Source: Acetobacter ghanensis
GTDB taxonomy: Bacteria > Pseudomonadota > Alphaproteobacteria > Acetobacterales > Acetobacteraceae
Direction of reading: 5' to 3'
DNA: 64,000 nucleotides
Assembly: GCF_001499675.1 (NCBI RefSeq)
Contig: NZ_LN609302.1
Location: 2,389,896 to 2,453,895, forward strand
Of this stretch, positions 45,437 to 55,321 are shown piece after piece. The notes beneath the pieces were generated by a model. That model ran no database searches and was not told where the DNA came from. It worked only from the letters and a program-made list of their open reading frames with translations. The stretch's first letter is position 1. The number at the start of each line of letters is the position of its first letter. The translations under genes were made by a program, and so were the position numbers.

Positions 45437-46177
45437 CTAGACCGCCGTATAACCGCCATCAACCACAAACGATGTGCCCGCCATGTAACGCCCGCCCGAG
45501 GACGCCAGCAGCAGAATAAGGGCTGCAACCTCATCTGGCGTACCATGGCGGCCCAAGGGAATCTGCCGGTCTATGACCTGACGTTTTTCCTCCGGATCAC
45601 GCTGATAAGACCAGAAAGGGTCGTTAAACGGTGTTTCAATCCATCCGGGCAGAACACAGTTGATGCGAATACCCAAAGGCCCCAGTTCCGCGGTAAGGCT
45701 GCGCGCCAGCCCCGGCAGGGCGGCCTTTGTTGCCTGATAGGCCGACATCCCCGCGTGCCCCTTGATTGCCCCGGTCGAAGACGTAAAAATGACGCTGGGG
45801 TTATCAGATTTTGCCAAATATGGGGCCGCTGCCTGCGTAAAGAAAAACGGCATTTTAAGATTAAGGGCCACGGTTCGGTCCCACATCTCGTCCGTCCAGT
45901 CCTCCAGTGCGGCGGACATCATAACCGCAGCCGTCACCAGCAGCGTGTCCACACCACCAAAGTTTGCGACAGCCAGATTAACCGCCTCCTGCGGCACCCC
46001 CGGCTCCGCAAGGTCCCGCAAAAGGAACAGGCAAGCCCCCTTGGCGTCCTCTTCCACAACTGAGCGTGCTTCTTCCCGGTGGTCGATCAGGATGACATTG
46101 TCCCCCTGCGCCCGAAATTTTCTGACACAGGCACGACCAATACCCGTCGCCCCGCCTGCCACAATGACCGTTGCCAT
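45437..46177 (-). CDS. Short-chain dehydrogenase/reductase
   Basis: Classical SDR of 246 residues. NAD(P) motif VAGGATGIGRACV near the start, acidic residue in LIDHREEA at the end of strand 2 (suggests NAD rather than NADP), active-site Ser in SSTGAIKG, and the YxxxK pair in SAYQATKAALPGL. Typical C-terminal IDRQIPLGRHGTPDEVA and FVVDGGYTAV. It probably oxidises an alcohol produced by the neighbouring P450 or Rieske oxygenase. Confidence 0.93.
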   Translation of the reverse strand: MATVIVAGGATGIGRACVRKFRAQGDNVILIDHREEARSVVEEDAKGACLFLLRDLAEPGVPQEAVNLAVANFGGVDTLLVTAAVMMSAALEDWTDEMWDRTVALNLKMPFFFTQAAAPYLAKSDNPSVIFTSSTGAIKGHAGMSAYQATKAALPGLARSLTAELGPLGIRINCVLPGWIETPFNDPFWSYQRDPEEKRQVIDRQIPLGRHGTPDEVAALILLLASSGGRYMAGTSFVVDGGYTAV

Positions 46178-46190
46178 AATACGTATTTCC

Positions 46191-47393
46191 TTAGTGTTTG
46201 CCGTCTAGCGCAATGGGGAGAGATGTCAGCCCCCGCAGGCCGGGGTGCAGCCGGAGTGTGGATGGACCATCGGTTTCCAACCGGTTGACCTTTTCGGCCA
46301 GAGCACGGAAGAACACTTCGCCCTCCAGCCGCGCCATCATCTGGGCAACACAGGCATGGATGCCCGCACCATACCCGATCTGCTGGGTTATCCTGCGGGT
46401 AATATCAAACTTGTCCGGCTCATCCCACGCCAGAGGGTCGCGCCCGGCGGAGCCGATAAGCACCAGAATTTTCTGATGTTTGTCCAGCTTCTGGCCTTCA
46501 AACTCGAACGCCTCCGTAGTTGTGCGGAACAGGCTCTGCGAAGAGCTGTCATAGCGTGTGGCTTCCTCAAACGCCGCCCGCGCCAGAGATGGGTCTGCGC
46601 GCAGCAGGGCCCACTGCTCGGGATGTTCGGCCAGAGCACGCAGGCAAAGACCGATGGAATCAATGGTCGTATCCACCCCTGCGGACAAAAAGGAGCGCAC
46701 CAGCAGTTTGGCCTCTGCGTGTGTAATTTCACCCGTATCGGCCGCAGCATAAATGGCCGCACCCAGCCCGTCTGGCGTCAGGGCTGTGCGCTCACAATGG
46801 GCATCAATCCACGCGCCGACCTCATCCGCGCGGGAGAGGAGCTGGTCATACCAAGGGGTGCGTGGCCCAAAAGCGCCAAACACCATGCCACCGTAAACCA
46901 GCATCATATCCCGATCGAGCGGGGGCATACCCACCGCATCGGGGAAAACCTTCATGGGGAAAGGAGAAACCAGTTCGGAAACGGCTTCTATACGCCCCCG
47001 TTCAATGGCGTTGTCGACCAGATTTTGCGCAACCCCTGTAAACTCGGTACGCATCTTCTGGAGAGCGCCGGGGGTGAAAAGCCGCATCAGCACCTTGCGC
47101 GTGCGGTCATGCGCAGGGGGGTCCACCTCCAGAATAATACTCGGCTGCCGCCAGTTCTTGTCCGTAAAGTAGTTGGTCAGGCCACCCCCGCCTGCATTGC
47201 TGAAGCGCTTCCAGTCCGTTAACACCGCCCGGACCTGCGCATAGTGCTGAACAACCCAGATGTTGTATTTTTCCAGCCAGACAATCGGCCCTAGGGCACG
47301 GAGTTGGGCATAATACCGAAACGGATCCGCACGAAACTCTTCGCTAAACGGGTCGATGTCAGAAACAATCCGTTTGTCAGTTATCGTGTTCAT
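46191..47393 (-). CDS. Cytochrome P450 (CYP199-like)
   Basis: Class I bacterial P450 of 400 residues. The heme ligand is in GYGAGIHACVAQMMARLEGE (Cys in HAC; note Ala after where Gly is usual), the I-helix is FLSAGVDTTIDSIG, and the K-helix ExxR occurs in FEEATRYDSSSQSLFR. The N-terminal part (FRYYAQLRALGPIVWLEKYN, WKRFSNAGGGGLTNYF, DPPAHDRTRKVLMRLFTPGALQ) resembles CYP199A enzymes, which attack para-substituted benzoates. Electrons may come from the ferredoxin pair encoded at 57.9-59.5 kb. It overlaps hyuB by four bases. Confidence 0.9.
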   Translation of the reverse strand: MNTITDKRIVSDIDPFSEEFRADPFRYYAQLRALGPIVWLEKYNIWVVQHYAQVRAVLTDWKRFSNAGGGGLTNYFTDKNWRQPSIILEVDPPAHDRTRKVLMRLFTPGALQKMRTEFTGVAQNLVDNAIERGRIEAVSELVSPFPMKVFPDAVGMPPLDRDMMLVYGGMVFGAFGPRTPWYDQLLSRADEVGAWIDAHCERTALTPDGLGAAIYAAADTGEITHAEAKLLVRSFLSAGVDTTIDSIGLCLRALAEHPEQWALLRADPSLARAAFEEATRYDSSSQSLFRTTTEAFEFEGQKLDKHQKILVLIGSAGRDPLAWDEPDKFDITRRITQQIGYGAGIHACVAQMMARLEGEVFFRALAEKVNRLETDGPSTLRLHPGLRGLTSLPIALDGKH

Positions 47394-49123
47394 GAGCCTT
47401 GTCCCTTCATCATGGTTCTGTGTGCACGGGTGGCGTTTTCATCAATTTTCAGATCATTGGTCAGAGCAACGCCGTAATCAGACAGGGCGGCAGCCTGCGT
47501 AACCAAGCCGTCCAGAACGTCCTGCAACACAAGGTCCGGGTTGCGGTCGTACGGAGCGCCGTAGCCCCCTCCACCCGCCATGACGTGGCGGTAAACATCC
47601 CCGTCATTCAGGGTTAGCGGGGTAAGCGGCATGGCGGGCAAGGTCTGTTCCTGCCCCCCCACCACCAGCACATTGGAGGCTGCTGTGCCGGGCTGCCCGC
47701 CAAACAGGCCATGCGGCGGATATTTGACCTTGTCCGAGCGCACGCCAAAATAAATATTGTCCTGCAAAATCCGGTATTCCCGCACGATCCCCAGACCGCC
47801 GCGGTAACGCCCGGCCCCGGCCGTATCTGGCACAACGCCGTAGCGCTCGATGCGAATGGGGTAATCCGCCTCTATAATCTCGATAGGGACATTGGCCTGG
47901 TTAGAGGCCATGTGCGGCACACCGTCCTGCCCATCATGCTGGCTGGTGCCACCCCATACCCCCATCACACATTCGGAAAACACAAATGTGCGGCCATTAT
48001 GTTGGCCACTAAAGCTGGGCAGAGTTGACCCACCGGCGCCATCGGCCGCCACACGGTCTGGCAGGCATGGGGCCAGTGCGCCAAACACGCAGTCCACAAT
48101 GCGGTAACCCGTAATGCCACGACCGCCACATGCTGCGGGATAGGTGCAGTTCAGCACGGTGCCTTCCGGCGCAATAACCTTAATCGGGCGCGTATAACCG
48201 TGACAATTGGGAACATCCGCCCCCATAACCGACCGCAAGGCAGCATAAACATTGGATTTGCAAAAAGAAATTGGGGCGTTAATTCCCCCAGCTACCTGCG
48301 CGGACGTTCCGGTCCAGTCCGCCGTCACCTCATCGCCCTGCACATGCAGGGCTAGGCGGAAGACAATAGGCTCCCCGTTTTCACCCAGCCCATCAATGTG
48401 GTCTTCAAACTGGTAGGTTCCATCTGCAATACCGCGAATGGCGTCCCGCGCCAGTCGTTCTGCATAGTCATGCAGGGCAATGGTGTAGCGGCTCAGTTGC
48501 GCCCAGCCGTAACGGTGCAGCATATCCGCAAAGGCGCGGTCCCCCGCCTGCACTGCCGCACATTGTGCCGCAATGTCCCCCAAAACCAGATCCGGCGTAC
48601 GCACGTTAGCGGCAATAATGGCATGGATGGCCTCATCCGCCACACCTTTGCGAAACAGCTTTAAAAATGGAAGGCGCAACCCTTCCTGATGAATACTGGT
48701 GGAACTAAGCGAATTACTCCCCGGCACAAGGCCGCCCACATCCACATGGTGGGCAATGGTCGCCGCCCACCCGCACAGTGCACCATCATGGAAAAGAGGT
48801 TTAACAACGTAAATATCGGGCAAATGCTGGCCGGATGCCAGATAGGGGTCATTGCCGACAAATACATCCCCTTCATCAATATTCCCCGCATACTGCGTGG
48901 TCAGATGCTGCATAGCGTCGTAAAAACTGCCCAAATGCATGGGGGTTGTCAGCCCCTGCGCAATATTCTGCCCCTGCGGGTCACACAGTGCCGTGGAAAA
49001 GTCCATGGCGTCCCGCACGATGGGAGAATGGGCCGTGCGCATGAGAATAATGGCCATCTCATCGGCTATGGCCTCAAAACCGTTTTTAATAATTTCCAGA
49101 AGCGCCAGATCACACTCAGCCAT
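47390..49123 (-). CDS. hyuB: Hydantoinase B/oxoprolinase family protein
   Basis: Beta subunit of an ATP-dependent N-methylhydantoinase/5-oxoprolinase-type enzyme. It starts MAECDLALLEIIKNGFEAIADEM, with RTAHSPIVRDAMDFSTALCDPQG, NDPYLASGQHLPDIYVVKPLF, HHVDVGGLVPGS, LPSFSGQHNGRTFVF and GAGRYRGGLGIVREYRI, all family signatures. The start at 49123 overlaps the hyuA stop by one base (TGATG). The length of 577 residues is normal. Related acetone- and acetophenone-carboxylase subunits are an alternative reading. Confidence 0.93.
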   Translation of the reverse strand: MAECDLALLEIIKNGFEAIADEMAIILMRTAHSPIVRDAMDFSTALCDPQGQNIAQGLTTPMHLGSFYDAMQHLTTQYAGNIDEGDVFVGNDPYLASGQHLPDIYVVKPLFHDGALCGWAATIAHHVDVGGLVPGSNSLSSTSIHQEGLRLPFLKLFRKGVADEAIHAIIAANVRTPDLVLGDIAAQCAAVQAGDRAFADMLHRYGWAQLSRYTIALHDYAERLARDAIRGIADGTYQFEDHIDGLGENGEPIVFRLALHVQGDEVTADWTGTSAQVAGGINAPISFCKSNVYAALRSVMGADVPNCHGYTRPIKVIAPEGTVLNCTYPAACGGRGITGYRIVDCVFGALAPCLPDRVAADGAGGSTLPSFSGQHNGRTFVFSECVMGVWGGTSQHDGQDGVPHMASNQANVPIEIIEADYPIRIERYGVVPDTAGAGRYRGGLGIVREYRILQDNIYFGVRSDKVKYPPHGLFGGQPGTAASNVLVVGGQEQTLPAMPLTPLTLNDGDVYRHVMAGGGGYGAPYDRNPDLVLQDVLDGLVTQAAALSDYGVALTNDLKIDENATRAHRTMMKGQGS

Positions 49124-51225
49124 CACGCCTCTCCCTGCGTTATCTGGTCGATCACCACATTGTTGTAAACATCCCGCCATGCCTGCCAGTCTGGCGGCAC
49201 AATGGTTGTTCCTTCATATTCCTCGATAATCAGCGGGCCTTTACGCGGCTGGTCGTCCAGCAGGTAACGGTGCAGCACCGGCGTAAGCAAAAGACCATAC
49301 TCCGCACCAAAATAGGCCATGCGTGAGGTCTCCTCATACAAACTGCCCCCTGCGATGACCTTGCTGATTTTGGGCGCACGAGCGGGCGGGCGTGATGCAA
49401 CAACGCGGATACTAACCAGCTCCATCTGCCCATTTTCATGCACATAGCCGTAGCTGCGTTTGTGTTCGGCCATAAAATCCTGCGCAGCCCCTGCCATGAC
49501 AGAAGCTGAAATGGGGCCCGCTGGCAGCGCCACGCTGAGCTCATATCCCTGCCCGTGGTAACGAATCTGGGCAAAGCGGGTAATGGTCAGGCCGGTCTGA
49601 TCTCCCATTTCGGACCGAATAGCCGTCTCCAGCGCAGTGTAGGCATGGTCCAGTTCCGCCATGCTGGCGGCGTCTTCTGGCAACGGAGCCGAAAAGGATA
49701 TGGTCCGCCCCATTTCATAATCAGCAAAAAGCAGCCCGACTGCGCTGAAAACCCCAGCACCCGGCGGCACAATCACACGCCCGATGTTGAGTTCGCGCGC
49801 CAGTGGGGCGGCGTGCATGCCACCATTGCCGCCAAACGCCAGCAATGTGAAATCTCGCGGGTTGCGCCCCCGATAGGTGGAGACCGCCTTAACAGCCCGC
49901 ATCATGGTTGCATTGGCAACACAATGCACCCCGTAGGCAGCATCCAGCAGACTCATATCGGCATGGTCGCAAACTGCGGCCTGCAACGCCTCCTTTGCCT
50001 TTTGCGCGTTAACCGGCACGGTGCCCGAGGCCAGAGCAACCGGGTTAAGGTAGCCCAGAACCAGGTTGGCGTCAGTCACGGTCGCCTGCGTGCCACCCCG
50101 ATCATAACAGGCAGGGCCGGGCATGGCCCCCATGCTTTGCGGGCCAATTTTGAGCACACCGCCTGCATCCACCCGCACAACGCTGCCGCCCCCAGCGCCC
50201 ACTTCGGACACATCAATAATGGGAAGCTTGAGGGCATAGCCGCCCCCTTTGGCCAAGGCGCTGGACATGGAAATACCCCCGCCCACCTCGTAATCATCCG
50301 TGGCGGTCAGTCGGCCATCCTGAATAAGGGACGCCTTGGCGGTTGTTCCGCCCATGTCAAAGGTAATAATATCGGCGTAGCCCGCAGCACACCCAAGGCG
50401 GGCCGCCCCCACAACGCCTGCGGCCGGGCCACTTTCCACCACCGTTGCAGGGCGCGCAATAACCTGAGAGACATCCAAAAGACCGCCGCTGGACTGCATC
50501 ATCAACAGCCGACCATCAAAACCCGCATCCTGCAATGTCTGCACCAGACCTGTGAGGTACCGGCTTACAACCGGCCCCACATAGGCGTTGACGACCGTTG
50601 TGCTGGTCCGCTCGTATTCGCGCACTTCTGGCAGCACATCATGACTGATAGAAATAAAGCAGCCTTCGGGCAGTTCTTCACGCAGGATACGCTCAACCTG
50701 CTTTTCATGCGCGGGGTTAACGTAGCTGTGCAAAAAACACACGGCAACGGCCTCTACCCCAGTGGCCGCCAGCGCTCTGGCCGCATCACGCGCGCCCTGC
50801 TCATCCAGCGCCTGCACAACGCCACCGCGCGCATCCAGCCTTTCCCGCACTTCCAGCCGCAAACGCCTTGGCACCAAAGGGGCTGGCTTTTGGTAAAGTG
50901 GTTCATACAACCGTGGCACACGGATGCGCCGCAGTACCAGCACATCCCTGAATCCCTCTGTTGTTATCAGGGCCGTGCGCGCACCCTTTGCTTCCAAAAT
51001 AGCATTGGTTGCAATAGTGGACGCATGGAGCAACTGCCCAAAACTGGATGCAGGCAGGTTAAGCTGGTCTGCAATCTGGCGCACCCCAGCCAGAATACCC
51101 TGAGCATAGTCCTGCGGGGTGGACGGCACCTTGGCCGTAACCAAAACCCCATCGGTGGACAGGCACGCCACATCGGTAAAAGTTCCGCCAATATCGGCAG
51201 CTATGCGATATTCTGTCTCCATCAT
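49123..51225 (-). CDS. hyuA: Hydantoinase A/oxoprolinase family protein
   Basis: ATP-binding alpha subunit. About 700 residues. The Hydantoinase/oxoprolinase N domain has IAADIGGTFTDVACLSTDG and HASTIATNAILEAKGARTALITTEGFRDVL; the nucleotide-binding core includes VESGPAAGVVGAARL and ITFDMGGTTAKASLIQDG; the final part has LIIEEYEGTTIVPPDW. With HyuB it would open a cyclic amide using ATP, giving an N-carbamoyl or ureido acid. The ATG at 51225 overlaps the enolase-superfamily stop (ATGA), so this is preferred over the GTG at 51234. Confidence 0.93.
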   Translation of the reverse strand: MMETEYRIAADIGGTFTDVACLSTDGVLVTAKVPSTPQDYAQGILAGVRQIADQLNLPASSFGQLLHASTIATNAILEAKGARTALITTEGFRDVLVLRRIRVPRLYEPLYQKPAPLVPRRLRLEVRERLDARGGVVQALDEQGARDAARALAATGVEAVAVCFLHSYVNPAHEKQVERILREELPEGCFISISHDVLPEVREYERTSTTVVNAYVGPVVSRYLTGLVQTLQDAGFDGRLLMMQSSGGLLDVSQVIARPATVVESGPAAGVVGAARLGCAAGYADIITFDMGGTTAKASLIQDGRLTATDDYEVGGGISMSSALAKGGGYALKLPIIDVSEVGAGGGSVVRVDAGGVLKIGPQSMGAMPGPACYDRGGTQATVTDANLVLGYLNPVALASGTVPVNAQKAKEALQAAVCDHADMSLLDAAYGVHCVANATMMRAVKAVSTYRGRNPRDFTLLAFGGNGGMHAAPLARELNIGRVIVPPGAGVFSAVGLLFADYEMGRTISFSAPLPEDAASMAELDHAYTALETAIRSEMGDQTGLTITRFAQIRYHGQGYELSVALPAGPISASVMAGAAQDFMAEHKRSYGYVHENGQMELVSIRVVASRPPARAPKISKVIAGGSLYEETSRMAYFGAEYGLLLTPVLHRYLLDDQPRKGPLIIEEYEGTTIVPPDWQAWRDVYNNVVIDQITQGEA

Positions 51226-52379
51226 TTGTCGCACCGGAAAGCTGAGAGCTTGTCTTCATCAATGGTAATGCCAAGGCCCGGAGCATCCAGCGGCAGAATG
51301 GCACCGTTGCTGACCTGCATGGGTTCGGCCAGAATATCGTCATCATAATAATGGCCAGCCACACGGTAGGGGTGCTGGCCTTTGGGCGCGCTAATTGCAA
51401 TAACCGCACCAAGGGACACGGCGGGACGAGCCAGCGCAAAATGCACATTGGCGGCAGTGCCAATGGCGGATTCAATGGAGCCGTTCACATCGCACTGCAT
51501 CAGCGATGCCGCAGCCAGATCCGCCACTTTGCAGGCTCCGGCAATGCCCCCAGCCTTAGCCAGATAGACCGAAATACAATCCGCCGCCCGTGCGGACAGC
51601 ACATCCAATGCGTCGTTCACATCCCAGCAGCTTTCATCCGCTATGATCGGCACGGGGGATGCGGCAGTTACTTCCGCCATGTAGCGCAGACCTTCGGTCG
51701 GCTGTTCCACAAGGCTGACGCCTGCATCCACAAGGCGGCGCACCGTGGCGGTGGCTGTTTTGGCATGACCATAACCCTGGTTGGCATCCAGACGGAGCGT
51801 TACGCCATCTCCCAACCGTGCCCTTAATGCACCAATCAGGCGAATATCACGCTCGGCATCTGTTCCCCCTTTGATCTGGAGGCAGGAAACACCGTCCTCC
51901 ACCGCCATAACGGCTTCTTCCAATGCGTCCGCCTCGGGCATAAGGCCGACCATGTGCGCAACTGGCACACTGTCCCTCACCTTGCCGCCCAACAGTTTAT
52001 AAACTGGCAGCCCCACGCATTTGCCCCATGCGTCATACAGCGCGATGCTGACGGCACATTTGGCATAAACATTACCCACCGCCACGCGGTCCATAATCTG
52101 TGCAGCGCTGGTAACGGCCGTTACGTCCTGCCCCACCAGTGCTGGCGCAATAACCGTGCGAATAATGTTGATGACCGTGCCCAGCGTTTCGCCTCCGTGG
52201 CGCGCAAAGTCACCGCCCCAATCGGGCAGAGGTGTTGCTTCGCCATACCCGACAACGCCGTTTTCAGTTTCGATCCGAACCGCAACAAAATTTCCAAGTT
52301 CACCGAGCATCCCCGCCCAGCGGAAATCACGCCGAGTTGGCAGGGAAAAAGGGAAAGCCTCAACAGAAATAATCTTCAA
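51222..52379 (-). CDS. Mandelate racemase/muconate lactonizing enzyme family protein
   Basis: Enolase-superfamily enzyme of 385 residues. N-terminal capping domain first, then the barrel with catalytic lysine in LQIKGGTDAERD, metal ligands D in RLDANQGYGHAKT, E in LVEQPTEG and D in IADESCWDV, and the second lysine in YLAKAGGIAG. Two opposing lysines mark the MLE subgroup (racemases, epimerases, cycloisomerases). Coupled to hyuA by a four-base overlap, it may racemise the hydantoin or ureido intermediate. The start is a TTG at 52379 with GGAG about 10 bases upstream. Confidence 0.88.
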   Translation of the reverse strand: MKIISVEAFPFSLPTRRDFRWAGMLGELGNFVAVRIETENGVVGYGEATPLPDWGGDFARHGGETLGTVINIIRTVIAPALVGQDVTAVTSAAQIMDRVAVGNVYAKCAVSIALYDAWGKCVGLPVYKLLGGKVRDSVPVAHMVGLMPEADALEEAVMAVEDGVSCLQIKGGTDAERDIRLIGALRARLGDGVTLRLDANQGYGHAKTATATVRRLVDAGVSLVEQPTEGLRYMAEVTAASPVPIIADESCWDVNDALDVLSARAADCISVYLAKAGGIAGACKVADLAAASLMQCDVNGSIESAIGTAANVHFALARPAVSLGAVIAISAPKGQHPYRVAGHYYDDDILAEPMQVSNGAILPLDAPGLGITIDEDKLSAFRCDK

Positions 52380-52518
52380 CGTACCATCTCCATAGTTGCA
52401 GACATAACTCAGGCAGAAACTGCCGCAGGAATTGCCATTATTTATTAATAATTTAGGTATTTTTTACTTTAATACCCACAAACACTCATGAACGAATATT
52501 TTTCGTGCAAAATATCAG
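52380..52518 (-). promoter_or_regulatory. AT-rich gap between MFS and enolase-superfamily genes
   Basis: A 139-bp gap in an otherwise tightly packed operon. It has a weak inverted repeat (GGTATT/AATACC near 52456-52476) and AT-rich sequence, so an internal promoter or partial terminator is possible. The ATGTTY-N15-GTTC element was not found here. Confidence 0.35.
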
Positions 52519-53712
52519 TCATGGGGCAACCAATACTTTTCGGTAGGGGACAAGGGATGCCGCAACCACCATGACCGCACAGGAAAGCCCCCAGTAGGCA
52601 GACCAGTGTGTTAACGCCAGATAGATGGGCGGGGCCGTCAGACAGATAAGGGACGTCAACTGCCCCACAAGGCCGGACACAAACCCAATATCTTCCTGTT
52701 TGCTTACAAATGTTGGAAGCTGGGCCATAGTGCCCCCCGCCATGCCTCCAAAGGCCAGAAGCCAGCAGATAAGCGCCACAAGGGCCAGACCAAATGTGCC
52801 ATTGGGAAAAAACAGGACAAAAAGAGACGCCAGACCAAAACAGACCAGTGTACGATACATAACTCTGTAATGGACCTTTTTGGTCAGGATGTGCCCGGTC
52901 ACCACGCCACCGAGGATCATGGCAAAAATTTTGGCTCCTGCTATGCCACTATTGGACATGCCCAGTTCCACCCCATACACCCGCGCAAGGTAGGAAGGCG
53001 TAACAACACTCACGCCATAGGCAACCGCATTAGGCAAAGCCAGTGCAAAGGCCAGCCGGATAATGGCACTCTCTTTAAACAGAAGGCGCAGGCCGCCGGC
53101 ACCCGCATTAACCTTGATCTGCGCTTTGCGGCGTGGAAGCAGAAACGCCAGGCAGGTTAGAGCCGCAAAAATGATGGCGTGCCACACAAAAGCATGTTGC
53201 CACACGTCGCCTGTTGTAAAAGGCACTGCCAGCAACAGCCCAAAAGCATACCCAACCGGCCCGTAAGTTGACCAGAACGACAAGGCGCGAGTCCGGGCAT
53301 CCCCCTCCAGCCACGAGACGAGGGCAGAAGGACACGTGACCGTCAGCGCCCCAAAGGACGCCCCGGCCAGACACATGCCAGCATAAACCCAGACCCACCC
53401 CGTGGCCCAGCTCAGGCATACATCGCCCGCAATGGCCAGAATACCGGCCAACATCATACCAGCACGAATACCAATCCGGTCCACAAGGCGGCCTATGGGC
53501 ACGCAGGCCAGCGCCGAAGGAACAGAAAACAGCGATATTGCAAACCCCGCTTTAGGGGCCGTCATGGACAGGTCATGCGTGACATGTGGCAGGAACGATA
53601 CAAACACGCCAATACTGGCCATGGACGCCACAATCATGGCGTAACAGAACAGGACCAGCCAAACAGACGGTGCGTTATCGAGGAAAGGGCTGACATTCAC
53701 AGGCTCTTTCAT
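52519..53712 (-). CDS. MFS transporter
   Basis: A 397-residue inner-membrane protein with 12 hydrophobic segments. The loop 2-3 motif is PIGRLVDRIGIRAGMMLAG, and a second-half partner is CFGLASLFVLFFPNG. The overall pattern resembles the OxlT/monocarboxylate-like branch (uptake of organic acids) more than drug exporters. It lies 1 bp from the esterase gene, so it probably imports the product released outside the cytoplasm. Substrate unknown. Confidence 0.85.
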   Translation of the reverse strand: MKEPVNVSPFLDNAPSVWLVLFCYAMIVASMASIGVFVSFLPHVTHDLSMTAPKAGFAISLFSVPSALACVPIGRLVDRIGIRAGMMLAGILAIAGDVCLSWATGWVWVYAGMCLAGASFGALTVTCPSALVSWLEGDARTRALSFWSTYGPVGYAFGLLLAVPFTTGDVWQHAFVWHAIIFAALTCLAFLLPRRKAQIKVNAGAGGLRLLFKESAIIRLAFALALPNAVAYGVSVVTPSYLARVYGVELGMSNSGIAGAKIFAMILGGVVTGHILTKKVHYRVMYRTLVCFGLASLFVLFFPNGTFGLALVALICWLLAFGGMAGGTMAQLPTFVSKQEDIGFVSGLVGQLTSLICLTAPPIYLALTHWSAYWGLSCAVMVVAASLVPYRKVLVAP

Positions 53713-53713
53713 C

Positions 53714-55300
53714 TTAACCTTCCTCCAGCAAGCGGTTGTTCATAGAGCGCCCCAGCAGCACAAGGCGGTCGTAGTGCTCAATATCGACTTCCCCTTGTGT
53801 CCGACTGTCTAACTGGAACAGTTTGCGACTATGGGGGCGATACTGTGGCCAGTGTGGCAAATTTTCCCCATTGGGATCACCTGTTTTTGCAAAGTTCAGC
53901 CAGTATCCAGACACAAGATTCATAAGGTGTTCCTGCTCCGCACGCCGTTCTGGTTCCAAAAACGTATGGGTTTTCAAGGCAAAGCCTATTTCCGCACCAT
54001 GGAAGGCTCCCAAAGCCTCTTTTCCCGCCTGCAGGTTTGCGGGGCGCGTGTACCGATAATCAAACCGGTAGGCAAAGCTTGGGACAAATCTGGACGCCAC
54101 CATGGACAGGGCAATGCTGTTCCAGTTGAACACCACATCGCCAAAAATCTGATGCCCCATTGCTGCGGGTGTCTGGTAACCTTCGCTTTGCAGCACACGC
54201 ATGACATCCGTGGCCTGCGTACCGTAAAAGCTGGACAGGGCAGCCTGTAGCCCATCCTGCCTGCCCTCACCCATTGGCGGGAAGACACTCCCTTCATCAT
54301 GGTTATGCCCCGCCATAACTGGCACACGCGCACACTCGCCAGCCGCCATCATGGTGTATGGGTGCCGTGGCACCAGCCAACCATCCACCACAGGATAAAA
54401 CTGCCAGCTAAACCCATAGGTTTCTATCAACTTATGGGCTGGCACCTGCCGCAGGTCCGCCAGTGTTGGCGCGCTGATCTTGCGGGCAAAAGCAGATCCG
54501 GCCTGTGCCATTTCCGCCATGGCGCCCAGAAGAATATAGGAGGAGGGTTTGCCCAAAGGTGCGCCACTTTGCGCAATAGCCCTATGGAACAACCCGCGGG
54601 ACTGCGGCATGACCAGATGGTAGGCCACACTAAAAGCCCCGGCAGACTGCCCAAAAATGGTGACATTGCCCGGATCACCACCAAATCCGGCAATGTTGTC
54701 ACGGACCCATTGCAAAGCCGCAATCTGGTCCATCAGCCCGTAATTGCCACACACACCATGCGGAGATTCCCGCGCAAGATCAGGGTGGGCAAAGCTCCCC
54801 AAAATACCGACGCGATAGTTGATGGAAACAAAAACAACATCTTCCGCCGCCAGACGGGCTCCATCGTACCGGGGATCTTCCGTTGCCCCCATAATAAACG
54901 CCCCACCGTATATCCACACCATAACAGGCCGCAGGCGCCCATCAGCAGGAGGAGCCCAAACATTCAGTGTCAGGCAGTCCTCGCTCATCTGGTCTGGCGT
55001 AAAATCCCCGGCAGACACAATGGGCGTGGAAGGCGCCCACGGGCTGGCGCCAAACTTGACCGCCTGCCGCACACCATGCCACGGGGTTACGGGCTGCGGT
55101 GGCTTCCACCGCAAGGCCCCCACCGGAGGCGCGGCATAGGGAATACCAAGCCAGGCCGTTACACCGGGCTGGGCCGTAGCGCGCCCGGCAACTGGCCCCG
55201 CAGTCGTCTGCCTGATGGGTTGGGCAGATGCACCCAACCCCACCAGAGCCGCTCCACCAGCCGCCATGAACGCCCTGCGTCTGATATGGCATTCCGTCAT
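53714..55300 (-). CDS. Type-B carboxylesterase with Tat signal
   Basis: The 528-residue protein begins MTECHIRRRAFMAAGGAALV: RRAFM followed by a moderately hydrophobic stretch, a twin-arginine signal, then a carboxylesterase type-B domain. Nucleophile motif FGQSAGAFSVAYHL, early signature ISEDCLTLNVWAP-like MSEDCLTLNVWAP, and late acid/base residues in HNHDEGSVF and ALGAFHGAEIGF. Expected to be periplasmic, hydrolysing an ester before uptake. It follows the TonB-dependent receptor by 21 bp, so receptor and esterase are coexpressed. Confidence 0.9.
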   Translation of the reverse strand: MTECHIRRRAFMAAGGAALVGLGASAQPIRQTTAGPVAGRATAQPGVTAWLGIPYAAPPVGALRWKPPQPVTPWHGVRQAVKFGASPWAPSTPIVSAGDFTPDQMSEDCLTLNVWAPPADGRLRPVMVWIYGGAFIMGATEDPRYDGARLAAEDVVFVSINYRVGILGSFAHPDLARESPHGVCGNYGLMDQIAALQWVRDNIAGFGGDPGNVTIFGQSAGAFSVAYHLVMPQSRGLFHRAIAQSGAPLGKPSSYILLGAMAEMAQAGSAFARKISAPTLADLRQVPAHKLIETYGFSWQFYPVVDGWLVPRHPYTMMAAGECARVPVMAGHNHDEGSVFPPMGEGRQDGLQAALSSFYGTQATDVMRVLQSEGYQTPAAMGHQIFGDVVFNWNSIALSMVASRFVPSFAYRFDYRYTRPANLQAGKEALGAFHGAEIGFALKTHTFLEPERRAEQEHLMNLVSGYWLNFAKTGDPNGENLPHWPQYRPHSRKLFQLDSRTQGEVDIEHYDRLVLLGRSMNNRLLEEG

Positions 55301-55321
55301 GAAAGCCTCCTGATAAGAAGA

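Noticed and set aside
52380..52518. A further copy of the shared operator before the enolase-superfamily gene
   Set aside because: The gap is AT-rich and has a GTTCATGAG stretch on the minus strand, but the ATGTTY-N15-GTTC layout is not present.
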